Source: Flaccisagitta enflata
Lineage: Eukaryota > Chaetognatha > Sagittoidea > Aphragmophora
Assembly (NCBI GenBank): GCA_965153355.1
Contig: OZ231126.1
Coordinates: 17,670,001 to 17,734,000 of the forward strand
DNA: 64,000 bases
Reading direction: 5' to 3'
Shown here: positions 47,830 through 61,018 of the stretch, in pieces
Position numbering within the stretch: the first letter of the stretch is position 1
Layout: every line of letters starts with the position of its first letter
Made by a program: the position numbers and the translations under genes
Notes under the pieces: model-generated
The model's input: the letters and a program-made list of their open reading frames with translations, nothing else
The model's database searches: none
Told to the model about the DNA's origin: nothing

Positions 47830-48190
47830 CCTCCAATTTCAGGTTTTTTTTTGTTCATCTCCTTAAAAGAATTGTTTTTCCTCTATTCATAGCAAAAAGA
47901 ATGACCAAATGATAATCAAAAGAATTACGTGGGTTGTCGGAAAAAGAATATTTGCTAAAGTTATAATAACGGGATTGATTACCTTTGTTTTCCATATTAA
48001 TGCAGGCAGATCTGGTACACAGTAAAAACTGCCATATGCAAATTTATTTGCATAGGACTAGAAACACTTAACGATTGAAATGAAGTGATGCAGGGTCACA
48101 ATATTGTTGGGGATGGGTAGGTAGGGGCAGCCAGCCACTATCCAAACTCAAGGCATAAAAATGCCTGATACCCCAAGGAAAACATTAAAA
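47830..48190. other. Intergenic DNA with HTE-type head
   Basis: GCAGGGTCACAATATTGTTG and GGGATGGGTAGGTAGGGGCA at about 48092-48130 match the GGGTCACAATATCG HTE head. The tail is replaced by the minisatellite that follows. Confidence 0.5.
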
Positions 48191-48204
48191 CTACCTTAGT
48201 ACCT

Positions 48205-48705
48205 ACCTACTTCAGGACAACTTGGCCAATGCAAAGACAATTGGAACATCTTCATGAAAATTGTAGGAATACTTTAGGACCACTTGCATAGCAACAGAAC
48301 AACTCTTGGACAACTTGAGGATAGGGACCACTTTAGGGAAATTCTTGGACAAATCTAGGACAACCCCAGAGCAAATAAGGTTACTTCTAGGACAACTCAA
48401 AAACATTTTAAGGACAATTCCAATAACTGTAGGACAACTTCTTGGACATTCCTAGGACAATTCAGACAGTCCTAGGACAACTCTAGGACAACCTCAGAAA
48501 ACAATTAGGACAACACTGGAACAACATAAACAACTCAAAGACAACTCTGAAAAAGTTATAGAACAACTAAGACAATATTAGGACAACTTCAGTACAATTT
48601 TACGACAACTCCATGACAAATCTTGGACATTTCTAGGACAACACAAGAACGATATAAGGACCCCTCAGGACAACTTTAAGACAAGTCTAAAACAAGTACG
48701 GTAAG
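48205..48705. repeat. Degenerate minisatellite, AGGACAACTC-type units
   Basis: About 500 bases of 11-14-bp variants of CTAGGACAACTC. Probably the internal array of an HTE-like element whose head lies at 48092. Confidence 0.8.
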
Positions 48706-48989
48706 ATATCTTGATTAACCCCATGAAATTCCAAGAAAACCCAAAGTTAATTTCCGAATGAGTGATCATTCAATATTTCAGGCTAAAAAGGATTTGAAAT
48801 TCCTCCCTAATCGCCATTAGCTTTGAAAAGACGCGCTCTTATTTCATTTAAGCTCACCCAATAACATCAGTTTATGCTTAGCGAAGAAATACTTGATAAA
48901 AGAAAAGAAAAAACAAATATCTCTTAGGTTAATTTGTATGATTGAGTAACAAGAAATCAAGCTCGTTCTCAGCTTAAACTCAAAAGTAG

Positions 48990-49095
48990 AGGTCGACCGA
49001 AGGTAGGTAAACCGAAGCCGAACCGAAACCGAAGTTTACAGTGACTAGCTGACCGAAACCGAAACCGAAGTTTACCGAAGTCAGAAACCGAAGTT
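48990..49095. repeat. (CCGAAA)n-type minisatellite
   Basis: Units of ACCGAAACCGAAGTTTACCG type repeated with variation. Confidence 0.85.
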
Positions 49096-49317
49096 ACTTT
49101 TTTTTAGTTATATATAACGCTACTTCGCTTTGTTTGTCAGTTGGTTCTCATTTTCCTTTGTAAGCATTTTAAGCTCACTGCTCCAACCTAAAGGCCACAG
49201 TGACTTTACCCATCACTGTCCCTGCCTATCTGTATGCAACTAGAGTAGTGCTTCATGTATCTGGCTTTGTTTGATTATATTGAATAAAACAAGCAAAATG
49301 TTTTCCTTTATGCAAGA

Positions 49318-49328
49318 GAAAGAGAGAA

Positions 49329-49361
<33 letters not shown>

Positions 49362-49400
49362 AAAAGAAAGAGAAAGAGAAAGAGAAAGAGAAAGAGAGAA
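49318..49400. repeat. (GAAAGA)n purine array
   Basis: The right-arm counterpart of the CT array at 45852-45946, now degenerate. Confidence 0.8.
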
Positions 49401-49810
49401 AAAAAAGACAAGGAAAAAAAAAACAATAAAGATAAAAAAAAAATATCATAAAAAAAATATAAAAAAAATAAATGAAATTAAACTAAAACTCATAAGAAAA
49501 AATACAAAGAATATCATTTTTTCATCAAAAGTTGATAGATTAAGTAAAAAGAATATTTTGTATTAAAGAAAAAAAATCAAATCAAATTTCATACAAAATT
49601 TATTTCTTAATCTTTTTTAAATCATAACAGGAGATATAATGAAATATTGTTTACTAACATTAATTTTTGTAAAAAAATTTAATATATATTTTTTTATTTG
49701 AAATCAACCTATGAAGAAAAAATAATATTCTTACGATTTTTTTTTTTATAATTTTTTTTTTAATCATTTATATTTATACCTGTTTTAACGATATTTTTTC
49801 TCCCTGTTTT

Positions 49811-49995
49811 TAGTTGCGGACACGCAACTCTATAAGAGGCTTTGTCCGTCCGTCGGTTGGTCGGTCGGTCGGTCGGTTGGTTGGTTGGTTGGTTGGTTGG
49901 TCGGTCCGTAGAGGTGATCGAGTCGAAAAGTGGGAAAACGCGCATATCCGCCCCTGCCCACCCGTCCGCAACTGGTGGCCGTGTATCCGGCCTTG
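49811..49995 (-). repeat. HTE (minus), structurally intact
   Basis: Hairpin AGTTGCGGACACGCAACT (49812-49829), box complement GTCCGCAACT (49964-49973), and terminal GGCCGTGTATCCGGCCTTG. The box and the outer hairpin arm are exact complements. Confidence 0.88.
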
Positions 49996-50028
49996 TTTTC
50001 ACTGTCTTTTTTTCTATATATGTCTTTG

Positions 50029-50243
<215 letters not shown>

Positions 50244-50552
50244 CGTAAATGAAGCATTTGCTTTCAACAAAAAAATAATTTTGATTTTGATTATTAGGGC
50301 AGTGCCCTGACCCGAAGGTCGAAGCCGAAGGCGAAGTTAACTTTCAGACAATCCCTAAACATGCACACACGCACACACGCGCGCACACACACAAGCGCGC
50401 ACACACAAACACACACACACTTACACAGGGACAGACGGCACAGACAGACTTAAATCAACAAACAAGACCGAAGAAATTTTTGTAAAAGGAAATTGATTTG
50501 CACTGTCAAGGATTTAGTTGCAAAAAGCGAAGCATCGGCTGATCTTTCTTTT

Positions 50553-50754
50553 TAGTCCAGCGTGCCGCAGCGACTCCTACACCGCTTTGTCTGTACATCG
50601 TCCGTCGGTTGGTTGGTTGGCCGGTCTGTCTGTCGGTCCATCACACTTTCACTTTTTTCAATTTATTCCTTAAGTCATTTAAGTCATTTTAAGTATACTA
50701 AGTCATTCTAAGTTTTAAGTCATTCTGTAAAGTCTATGTGACATGTTGGCCTTG
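50553..50754 (-). repeat. HTE variant with internal AAGTCATT minisatellite
   Basis: Same design as 45061-45419: AGTCCAGCGTGCCGCAGCGACT tail region, GGTTGGTTGG tract, AAGTCATTTTAAGT units, and 5' end ATGTTGGCCTTG. Confidence 0.6.
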
Positions 50755-51458
50755 TTTGAAGAGGAAAGGAGGGATTGATCTCATTTGTAAAGGAAGCATT
50801 AAGCATGAGCAATGTAAATTCGTTAGGAAAAGGAAGAGCAGATGCATGTTTTGTTGTGGAATTGGAATCATCTTTCATGTCAGGGGGCAATTCTGGAGTC
50901 CCAATTTGCATGTTCGATAGGAAAAGTAAACAAAAAATCAAACTTCGGTTTTTTGACCTACTGAATTCGGTGACCTACTGATAACTGACGACTCCGGATT
51001 CAGTGACGGAGCTGGGAGAGTGATCCGTACAGTAAAAACAGTTCGAATCGAAGGTTCGGTCGGTCTGTACTCAAAAGCGCAATCGCGCGCATTGGCTTTA
51101 GGTTCGCATTCTGATTACTGAGGTTTGAAAGATACCGCCAATGGGCAAAGGGCGCAACTCTAGAAAAACGGCGAACTTTTGTGAATCTCTATATTTTCTA
51201 TGTATTTAACATAGTGTTTTCATCATTATTTATAAACTAAACACAATTTCGAAAAACTTTTTTCTGCAGATATGAACCTTAGAGGGTTCGTAGAACTGGA
51301 AAATAACACTATTGTAGTAGGTTTTAAAAAGTCGTGTCCATTACTTATTTCCCATCATGGCGCTCTGTGCAACGTCAGAAACACCGTCCTTCTTTGTCAT
51401 TCTGCGACTTAATAATGTGCGCTCATGAATCTCAATGAGATGAGGGGAAGTGCTTCGT

Positions 51459-51468
51459 GTGTGTGTGT

Positions 51469-51553
<85 letters not shown>
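51459..51553. repeat. (GT)n microsatellite in copy 2
   Basis: Counterpart of 15902-15992. Confidence 0.95.
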
Positions 51554-51555
<2 letters not shown>

Positions 51556-51586
51556 GTCTGTACAAGAGAGGATGATTTTGACGTAC

Positions 51587-51720
51587 AAGATGTCATTTTC
51601 TCTCTCTCTCCCTCTAAAGCTCTTTGTCTGTCTTGAGTTTGACGAAGATTTGCGGTGAGAGCTGACGTCTGTTTTTGCCAAGACGTGAAAAACTGCAGAG
51701 GCTCAGCCTCTGACTCAAGA
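51587..51720 (-). CDS. Candidate exon 3, unknown duplicated gene, copy 2
   Basis: Same 134-bp open unit as 16042-16175, with acceptor CAACTCAAAAG and donor-like GTACGT retained. Residue changes include I to L near the start, K to L in QRAKEGE, T to M and P to S (the last just past the assumed donor). All are in frame. Confidence 0.42.
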
Positions 51721-51811
51721 CTTTTGAGTTGACGGGAAAACAACAAAAAAATAAAGTCATAGTAAAGGTCAGCACTGCGCCGAAAATGATTTACAAAGAT
51801 GTTGATAAATG

Positions 51812-51985
<174 letters not shown>

Positions 51986-52224
51986 ATGAGAAAGAGTAGA
52001 AAAGATGATTGAAAGAAAAACCCAAGATGACAAAGAAGAGGGCCAAAGGAAATGAGTCAAAATGAAGAAAAACCTAAACTCACGATTAAGAACCGACAAA
52101 GATCAAGATGAAGAACACGTAACACAAAAGAAAATGAAATGTGTGAACGTGAAAATGTCTGTGATTCGCCGGAGGATGAAAGCCAGAGAGAGAGAGAGGG
52201 AGACACACACTCACAGAGAAAAAG

Positions 52225-52275
52225 AAAAAAAAAGAAAGAAAGAAAGAAAGAAAGACAGACAGGGTGAAGGGTAAA

Positions 52276-52343
<68 letters not shown>

Positions 52344-52442
52344 ATAAAAGGAGAAAAAGAAGGAAGAAAGAAAAAATTAAAAATGATGGAAAAAAACAGA
52401 TAAAGAAAGAAATAAAGAAAGAAAGAAAGAAAGAAAGAACGA

Positions 52443-52490
<48 letters not shown>

Positions 52491-52520
52491 GAGAAAAAAA
52501 AAGAAAGAAAGAGAGAAAAA

Positions 52521-52587
<67 letters not shown>

Positions 52588-52714
52588 GAAAACAAGGCCG
52601 TCGGGCAGGGTCAGTGGTAAAAAATGGTTAAATAAGCGTAGGGGCAGGAGCAGTGGTGCATGATGGAAAAAACAGATAAAGAAAGAAAGAAAGAAACAAA
52701 CAAACAAAGAAACA

Positions 52715-52766
<52 letters not shown>

Positions 52767-52814
52767 GAGAAAGAAATAAAGAAAGAGAGAAAAAAAAGAA
52801 AGAAAGAGAGAAAA

Positions 52815-52862
<48 letters not shown>

Positions 52863-52870
52863 ACGAAAGG
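52225..52870. repeat. (GAAA)n arrays with two HTE 5' ends
   Basis: GAAA arrays at 52225-52590 and 52678-52870 are separated by a truncated HTE head (52593-52665: CAAGGCCGTCGGGCAGGG). The head-plus-array unit is duplicated in tandem; the second head at 52875 continues to a tail. Confidence 0.85.
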
Positions 52871-52874
52871 AAAA

Positions 52875-53020
52875 CAAGGCCGTCGGGCAGGGTCAGTGGT
52901 AAAAAAAGGTTAACCAAGCGTAGGGGCAGGAGCAGTGGTGCATAAATCGCCCTTAAACGCCGAAAAAGCAAAGTGTAATGGATGACGGACCAACCGACGG
53001 ACCGACAGACCCACATGACT
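52875..53020 (+). repeat. HTE, internally shortened
   Basis: CAAGGCCGTCGGGCAGGGTC lacks the usual ATACACGGC and box region. GGTTAACCAAGCG, GACGGACCAACCGACGGACC and a degraded tail CCACATGACTAAAAAA follow. Confidence 0.7.
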
Positions 53021-53484
53021 AAAAAAGACATTTGCATAAAGGAATCAGTTATTCAATGTCTACTCTCTACAGACACTGTGTGAGGACGAGGAACAAACGA
53101 AAATGAGAGGGTCAAACGCGTACAAGCCGTACATGCACGGTGCCCAATGGCTTTACCATCGGAGAAAACGTTGGAATGGACAATTTTTGCTCATGAAAAT
53201 ACAAAAATCTAGTAATTCTAAAAAAAAATTCGCGGTCCAATTAAAAAGAATAAACAATGTTAAAAGGTTTCAATTATTATCGTTTCGTGAGCCATTAGTT
53301 TAAAAATATGAAAAGGCGTCTGTTTTTGGTCGAAATTTTTTTGCTAGTTTTAATAACATAACTCGGAGATAAGGAAAATTGAAAACTGAAATTTCTTTGT
53401 TATGATTAGGTTGAGGCGTTCAAAGGGTAAAAGATTTCGGAAGAAAATGTCGACAGATAACGAAAGGCTGAACAAGAAGAGAGG

Positions 53485-53489
<5 letters not shown>

Positions 53490-53542
<53 letters not shown>

Positions 53543-53565
53543 CAGACAGACAGACAGACAGACAG
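53490..53565. repeat. (GA)n/(GACA)n array
   Basis: Counterpart of 18170-18255 with a GACA block absent from copy 1. Confidence 0.93.
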
Positions 53566-54067
53566 CCACATAGACAGACTGTCACGCAGAGGCAAAGGTC
53601 ATCTGGAAGGCAGACAGACAGACCGACAGACAGACAGACAGACATATGCTCAATTGCAGTGGGAAACCGCTCGACAGGCACACGGACAGAAAAGAGAGGG
53701 TAAGAATTCATACGAACGGGGGACAGATAACAAACAGAAAGAGAAAGAGCAGGGTAAAACCCTTGAAAGAGAATCTTTAAATGGAAGAATCTATCATTAA
53801 TTCATTATCGCCAAAATTCCTAGTTGAACTAGAATCTGAATACGTCAGAGCCTAATGAAGAATTTACCAATTCCCCAAAAAAGGTTCAAACAAAAAAAAA
53901 CAACTCAAATTTAGGAACAGTCAAAAACTGTCGATTGAAGAAAGAAGGCAGTAATAATAACCTCGCTTGCCAGGGCACGAATCATTCAGAGAGGGGGGGG
54001 GGGGCACAGATCGATCTCGTGCGTACGTGCGTGTGCCAATGCAAGCGTGGTGGCGGCAGACTAACTC

Positions 54068-54114
<47 letters not shown>

Positions 54115-54466
54115 ATCAAGGTTCCCCGCATAAAAAGCAATTTCGCAATTTAGAAAATTGAGATGTTCGCGCTCATTCTTACCAAACTAAAACGCTTTTA
54201 ACTTAACCTCTCGTGCCTCGCGCGAAAGCTAATTTTTCGGGTCTGTATCTGCACTGCTTATCTCATCTCTTGTTTCAACTTCAAGTACCCATCTTTTCGC
54301 TCAAAAATATATTTCAGAAACACAGACGGAGTCCAGACATAACTTTTCTTTTAAATGTAAACATAAGAAAACCTGAATATTTGAGAAAAGGAGCAGATGC
54401 GGAGAAAGATAATGAGGTGAATAGATAGTACGTGAATGGAATGATTTTTTATCAATGGATGGATAG

Positions 54467-54481
54467 ATAGATAGATGGCAT

Positions 54482-54539
<58 letters not shown>

Positions 54540-54540
54540 C

Positions 54541-54572
<32 letters not shown>

Positions 54573-54594
54573 CACAGACAACAGACAGACAGAC

Positions 54595-54654
<60 letters not shown>

Positions 54655-54805
54655 GGATAGAGATAGAGATAGATAGAAAGATGAATAAATAGATAGACAG
54701 AAAGATAGATAGAGAGACAGATAGATTGATAGATAGAGAGATAAATAGATAGATAGATTGATAGATAGAGAGATGAATAGATAGATAGATAGATAGATGG
54801 ATGGA
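54467..54805. repeat. (GATA)n array, uninterrupted
   Basis: The empty-site equivalent of the copy-1 array that carries the 613-bp element at 19621. Confidence 0.95.
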
Positions 54806-55046
54806 TAGATGGATGGATAAATAGTGGCATTTTCATTCGTCGCTATCAATCGTTACCTACCAAGAGACAAAACTAATGCAATGGTTGCAGTGGTTGCACT
54901 AGTGCAATGGTTGTCTTTGTTTCTAACCTTGGTAACGTTTCTCCGCGCACGCAAGGGGTTAATCAGTAGATTTAGTAGAATCATCAAATACCAGCATCAT
55001 CGAACCATCGACCATAATCCCATATCTTTTCCAACTCATGACTCAC

Positions 55047-55264
55047 CATTGTTTTTTCTTTTGCCTCGTCTTCCTTGAATTCAAGTCTCGCGTTCCATCC
55101 ACGTCACCCCCGGACACCACGCGCCCCCTACGCCCCTCGTCGACGGCCCCTCGTGGAGGAGGAGGAGGTGGTGGAGGATGATGAAGATGTTGAGGTTGAG
55201 GGGCTCCGACAGGATTGGTAACGCGAAACGTGGAGATAGATTTTGATGGGTATCCTGGTTGAAT
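55047..55264 (-). CDS. Candidate exon 2, unknown duplicated gene, copy 2
   Basis: Acceptor TTTAG and donor TG|GTGAGT are conserved. It is 218 bp against 224 in copy 1, the difference being two CCT codons, plus an I to V change. The intron beside the donor is uninterrupted and gives the empty site for the 3.38-kb TIR element. Confidence 0.58.
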
Positions 55265-55299
55265 CTAAAGTGCGTTTTCGTGAGAGCAAGTTAGTTTGT

Positions 55300-55610
<311 letters not shown>

Positions 55611-55699
55611 TCGTGAGAAGTGGAAAAGAGACCAACGGGATCCGCTGATTAAAATCTTGAATCAATCAATGGAGAGAGAGAGAGAGAGATAGAGAGAGA

Positions 55700-55914
55700 G
55701 AGAGCAACCATCGATTTTGCCTTAATTTATTCGTTTGCCCAGCGTGTTCCTGACTCTCAGGTAAAAAGCAGGAAACAAATGTTACTTGGACTGGATCCGG
55801 GTAAATTTGATCATCTACAACATGTGTTGGGCACCTTTTCCTGACCAGGTAATCAAGTTCTCCATTCACTTTTTGTTGAGGTGCGCCCCAGCGTTTATCA
55901 AACTCATCTTCCAC
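55700..55914 (-). CDS. Conserved open frame of unknown function, copy 2
   Basis: Counterpart of 25024-25233: same frame, three substitutions (A to T, R to Q, N to D), no stop until the adjoining GA array. No family recognised. Confidence 0.33.
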
Positions 55915-56467
55915 TCATATGATTTTTTTTTGAAACTATGGTTTCAAGCGCTCTATTGGTTGATAGAAAAGGCTGTTCGCCAGTTCAACAGAAAGCTGTT
56001 CTGAACGGCTTCCTGATGAACTTTCTCTTTTTGTCACTTTTGTCAAAGTGCAAAGTACAAGTGCAAAGTGCAGTGGCCATTGACTTGTGCGTAAAACGTT
56101 TAACTGCCGTAAGGTCAATAGCATTCAAAGAAACCTGAGGGGTTTACCCCCGAAGAACAAGATCTAGACGTCCCACGTGGAAAAGCTTAAGAAAAAATTG
56201 CCACTCTCCGTCGCCTACGTTAAACCTGCCACACATCGAACGCGTTCATTGACATTCGACATGTCAATGGTCTGTACTTGCTTTTCATCCAGTCAATTGC
56301 ACAAGAAATGGAGCCATTAAAAACTTACATTTCCGGCATTACATGAGAGGTTTTTGAGGAGATTGAGCTTGAAAAAGAGCTCCATCATTACAGTCCAAAA
56401 TCACGTAACCTGTGACACGTCAACTTTTTCGCGTATTACTTAGCCGGCGCATCATTAAAAGCTTCCC

Positions 56468-57004
56468 TGCCATCAATAGCAACTGTTACAAAAGAAACTT
56501 TTACAGTGTCTAAAATATTTGTGTTGAGATATTCTGATTGAAGCTGTTTGAAAGAACATGATCTACAGTTCATTCATGCAAAATTTCAAGCGGTTTGGTT
56601 TCTACATGGTATTGAAAATTGACAAGATTTCCACTAAAACAACATTTTTCAATATTTTTTTCATATAAGAACTGTGCTTATTTTTCATAAGTAGAAAATA
56701 TTGGCCAAATTGGTCAAAAATACCTGTTAGTTCATCATTTTTTTACATTTTCAAATTTTTTTGGACATTTGAAGAAATTAAGTTTAAAATGAATTTTTTT
56801 TCTGATTCAAAACTTGCTCAAGCTTGCCTTACAACTTTTTCACTCAAAAAGGTGTGGTGGCCAAACCGTTTGAGCAAGTGCTATGAAATTTTGCACGAAA
56901 AAAATGTAAATCATGATCTTTCAGGCAACTTCAATCAAAATATCATAAAACAAATATTTTAGGCACAATAAAGGTTTCTTTTGTAACAGTTGCTATTGAT
57001 GGCA
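56468..57004. mobile_element. 537-bp foldback element, short form
   Basis: Perfect 31-bp TIRs starting TGCCATCAATAGCAACTGTT, and inner imperfect arms around CTAAAATATTTG. It occupies the same site as the 2.6-kb form in copy 1. Either the long form lost two internal segments here, or copy 1 gained them. Confidence 0.75.
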
Positions 57005-57171
57005 ATGTATGAAAAAAAGCTCTTTCATGGGGATTCCTAGTCATTCAAATGTCACTTTAATCGATCGTTTTATGCAATCATTTAAATGAGTTGAGCACAC
57101 CTGAAGCGGACGCGTACGTCATGTAGAGCTTTCCCGCCTACGATCAACTTAATCAACAGCGTCTTTCTTAC

Positions 57172-57810
57172 CTCTCTTCCGTCGCTAATCAACTTGTTGC
57201 CGTTACAGCCACCCTTGACGTTTACATTGTCACGGCTCACGCAATCAGCGCCACTTCCGATCGTGATAATTGATTTTCCCGCTTTTTCCAGCGATGACGA
57301 CGTCGATGACTCCGCGTGGAAAAACGACGACGAAGATGCAGAAGAAGATTCAAAAATCAAATTGTGAATGGAACCGCAGTGAAATCCTCGACGTTTCTCC
57401 TTCACACTCAACGTCGTCGATGTCGTCGTCGTTATCGTCGTCGTCGCCGCCGCCGGAGGAGAATATGACAACGATGACGTTAACGATGATGAAGATGACA
57501 CTGGTGAGGTTGGAGACAGAGGAGGCGAGGGAGAAGGAGTAGGTGGTAGAACGTGGAGACGACTACCGGCGGGATAAGGAGGAGGTTGAGGATGAGGAGC
57601 GACGGGAGGTATTAATCTCGTGGCGCTATGCAAATTAGCGTTTATCGTCGGCGACGTCCCACGTGGAGAGTTGCCGCCTAAGTCACTGTTGTTATTGTTA
57701 TTACTGTTGTTAATCCCGTTATTGTTGTTAATATTCCCGGCGGTGACAGAAGGGAGTAGAATCGAGTTTCTCGGGGAGGACATGAGAATCACTCCGACGG
57801 TCGATGCCAT
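57172..57810 (-). CDS. Exon 1 of an unknown duplicated gene, copy 2
   Basis: 213 codons from ATG at 57810 to donor GAG|GTAAGA, phase 0, as in copy 1. Changes relative to copy 1 are eleven substitutions and one added Ala codon, mostly in Asn/Ser/Pro-rich parts. The RGFHCGSIHNLIFE and IITIGSGADCVSRDNVN segments are unchanged. If the downstream exons near 13 kb belong to this gene, copy 2 lacks them. Confidence 0.65.
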
Positions 57811-58087
57811 TTTGTTTTACGGTCGAATCATTTGGCGCGAATATTTCGACTTTGAGAGATGGCAGGACCTGAGAGGGAAGGAATGAGAAAAGTTTAGATG
57901 GAAGAATAAATCAATAATGGAACATCGCTTTTAAAAAAGGAAGTGCAGGGTTCGAGTTCACGGGTTAACATCGAAATTTGATTGTATTTAGTGGCCTGTA
58001 ACTTTTTAACTTTTCAACGCAGGTTTCATCTTTTTTCACATGGATACGATGAATTCACAAGATTTAAGACGTCAAAAAGGAAAAAAA

Positions 58088-58272
58088 CAAGGCCGGATAC
58101 ACGGCAACCTAAGTCGCGCGCGGGCGGGCAGGGGCCACATTTGAGGTCACTGCACTGGACTATTTGGGCAAGAGCAATGAGGTCAAAAAATAAAAATCAT
58201 AAAAAAAGTGAAATGTGACCGACCAACCGACCGACGGACAAAGCGGGGTGTAGAGTCACGTAGCACGCGACT
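58088..58272 (+). repeat. HTE, uninterrupted counterpart of 29430-30229
   Basis: CAAGGCCGGATACACGGCAA, AGTCGCGCGCGGGCGGGC, and hairpin region AGTCACGTAGCACGCGACT. Supplies the empty site for the TA MITE. Confidence 0.85.
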
Positions 58273-58284
58273 AAAAAACTTTTT

Positions 58285-58452
58285 GCAATGAAATGAAAGA
58301 AGGAAAGAAATAACGAAATAACGATAGAACGAAAGAACGAAAGAACGAAAGAACGAAAGAACAAAAGAACAAAAGAACAAAAGAACAAAAGAACAAAAGA
58401 ACAAAAGAACAAAAGCACGAAAGCACGAAAGAACGAAAGAACGAAAGAAGGA

Positions 58453-58500
<48 letters not shown>

Positions 58501-58677
58501 AAACAGGGCCGGACACACGGCTACCCCAGTCGCGGGTGGGTGGGCAACAGCCATATTTGAGGTCACTAGAGCATTTGGGCAGGAGCAGCGAGGCCAAAAG
58601 ACGAACCGACGGACGGACGACGGGTATTGAGTAGCGTAGCATGCGACGAAAGAGAAAAAAGATAGAAAGAAAGATAA

Positions 58678-58734
<57 letters not shown>

Positions 58735-58735
58735 A
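58285..58735. repeat. (GAAC)n/(GAAA)n array, HTE, (GACA)n array
   Basis: A GAAC-type array (58320-58445) and GAAA (58446-58500), then an HTE at 58504-58648 (CAGGGCCGGACACACGGCTA to AGCATGCGACG), then (GACA)13 at 58678-58732. Confidence 0.85.
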
Positions 58736-59139
58736 AAAGAAAAAAAAAGAAAAAATGAAAAAAAAGGGCGAAGAAAAAGATGAGAGAAAAAAAAAGAAAG
58801 ATAGCGAGTGGCAACGAGAGGTGTTTTTTTTTTCATGGCAGAACCGTCATAACAGCTTTTTTTTTTATAGCCACCTGTATTTTCAATAACGACCATCGCA
58901 ACCGTAAGATGAAAATGACAGCAACAGATGCACACTTTATGTCCTTGCTTTGATTCACATGTTGAAGTTGTTCTTGTATTTTCGTGTTGTTTTCATCCAG
59001 TTGTCGTTGCTGTCAATTACAGTTTAAGATCATTCTAATGAAATTCAGCAGAATATTTTGTTACGGAGAGTTTTCTTTACCATCAATGTATAGAATGAAA
59101 GAAATTTTTTGAAGGACTTATTTACTTCTTTATAGGCTA

Positions 59140-59669
59140 TCAGTCAGCGGACAAAACACAATAGGTATATGTATTACTCCGCTGGTTTTGATCCAACCCA
59201 ATGTTGTTGAACAGAATGCTGTAAACAACAACTTGTTGTTATAATTACAGTCGGCTGTTAAGTTACAAAGTTGGCAAAAATCCAACTTTCATCAATTAAA
59301 ATGAGACCTGCAAATTCATAATTCTGATGAAATTCTGAAAAGTTTGATATGTCACACTTAAGACTTTTTGTAAGAAATATTTTTTTTAACATTACGTTAT
59401 AATTAGATTAAACATTGATATAAAATTTTTATTTTCATATGAAAGTATATGTTGTGACATATCAAACTTCTCAAAATTTCATCAGGATTATAAATCTGCA
59501 GGTCTCATTTTATTTGGTGAAAGTTGGATTTTTACCAACTTTGTAACGTAACAGCCGGCTGTAATTTCAACAACCAGTCGTTGTTTACAGCATTCTGTTC
59601 AACATCAGTGGGTTGAATCAAAACCAATGGAGTGATATATATACCTATTGTGTTTTGTCCGCTGACTGA
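59140..59669. mobile_element. 530-bp foldback MITE, TA target duplication
   Basis: Copy-2-specific. TIR TCAGTCAGCGGACAAAACAC, inverted at the right end. Nearly the whole element is an inverted repeat with arms of about 230 bp. TA flanks (59138-59139, 59670-59671), single in copy 1 near 31548. No coding frame. Confidence 0.85.
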
Positions 59670-59708
59670 TATATTTCGTTATAGAAGTGTTCGTTAGAAC
59701 GTTTTTTT

Positions 59709-59861
59709 AGTTGCGGACACGCAACTCTATAAGAGGCTTTGTCCGTCCGTCGGTCGGTCGGTTGGTCGGTTGGTCGGTCACGCTCGAGTTGAAAAGTGGG
59801 AAAACGCGCATTTCCGCCCCTGCCCACCCGTCCGCAACTGGTGGCCGTGTATCCGGCCTTG
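59709..59861 (-). mobile_element. HTE insertion specific to copy 2
   Basis: Hairpin AGTTGCGGACACGCAACT (59709-59726) and box complement GTCCGCAACT (59830-59839) match exactly. Copy 1 has AACGTTTTTCACTTTACG without the element near 31577. The insertion is again in a T/A run. Confidence 0.88.
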
Positions 59862-60239
59862 TTACTTTACGCTGTTGTTGTTATTTCCATCTCAATCAGG
59901 CAAAAAAGTGACTTGTTACTTTAAGCGTTGATTTTCTCGATGTTACACAATGGGCCTTTAGAGTTGATATCCGTACATTCAAAGTGAACACGGGCAATGC
60001 ACTCGGGAACTTAGTTTATACATCAACATAAAAGCTTTCCATCAACTTCAGGCAAAGAAAAAGACAAAAAAACTTAGATAAGGGAAATGTCATTGCTAAA
60101 AAAAATGGGGAAAATAAGTAACATTATTCGCAGAGGCATCCGATGGAAAGCGGTGCCTGTTGTTCTGAGTTTACTTAGGGATACCTAATGCATACTGTGG
60201 CGAGAGGAGCAGCTGCCCCAAAGAAGCTAATAACTTAAA

Positions 60240-60690
60240 CAAGGCTGAGATTTGAGCCTCGAGGCTGGGATTTGACCCTGGAGGGAAAGGACTTGAGCTT
60301 GATATTTGCGCCTTGAAGCCATGAGGCTCTGATTTACTTCTGTAATGGCCCAAATTTAAGCTTTGAGGATGATGTTTCAGCTTCAAGGCTGGGATTTGAG
60401 CCCTCTCAAAGGAGGTGGCTGATCAAAAGAAACTCAGGTCGCCCAAGGGCAATATGTGGTCAGCGATACCCGTTACCCTGCATGGTTGTGAACTGGATTG
60501 AGAGGAAGCACGGCAGCAGTCCTGAAAGGGATGAAGTCCTGTAGAACACACGGGGACTTTTGTTTGTCCATCTGTTTGTTCGTCCGTCCGTCTGTCAATC
60601 CTCCCAGGCCCTCTCAGGCCTTGAATATGCCCTCTCAGGCCTGGAATCTGCCCTCTCAGGCCTCGAATCTGAGAGGGCAGATTTAAGCAA
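60240..60690. repeat. PHM remnant, copy 2
   Basis: Counterpart of 31930-32420, with GGCAGCAGTCCTGAAAGGG and AGGCCTTGAATATGCCCTCT units. Confidence 0.65.
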
Positions 60691-60951
60691 ACAAAATCCA
60701 GTAGGGGGTGGTCTAATGTTTAAAGTCGCTTTAAGATGCGTATACGTACATTAAATACCAATTGTATCAGCAAGCTATGCGTTATTCTATTTCATTTTTT
60801 ATTCTTTTTTTACAAAATGCTTCTCAAGGCCTAAAATCGAATGAGAGAAAAAACGAAGAAAATAATTTTAGGGGAGCAGAAATCAGAGGCGATCAATATC
60901 CGTCCAAAATCCAAATCCTGGCTTACGAAGAAGAGATAGAACAGACGTTAG

Positions 60952-60954
<3 letters not shown>

Positions 60955-61018
<64 letters not shown>

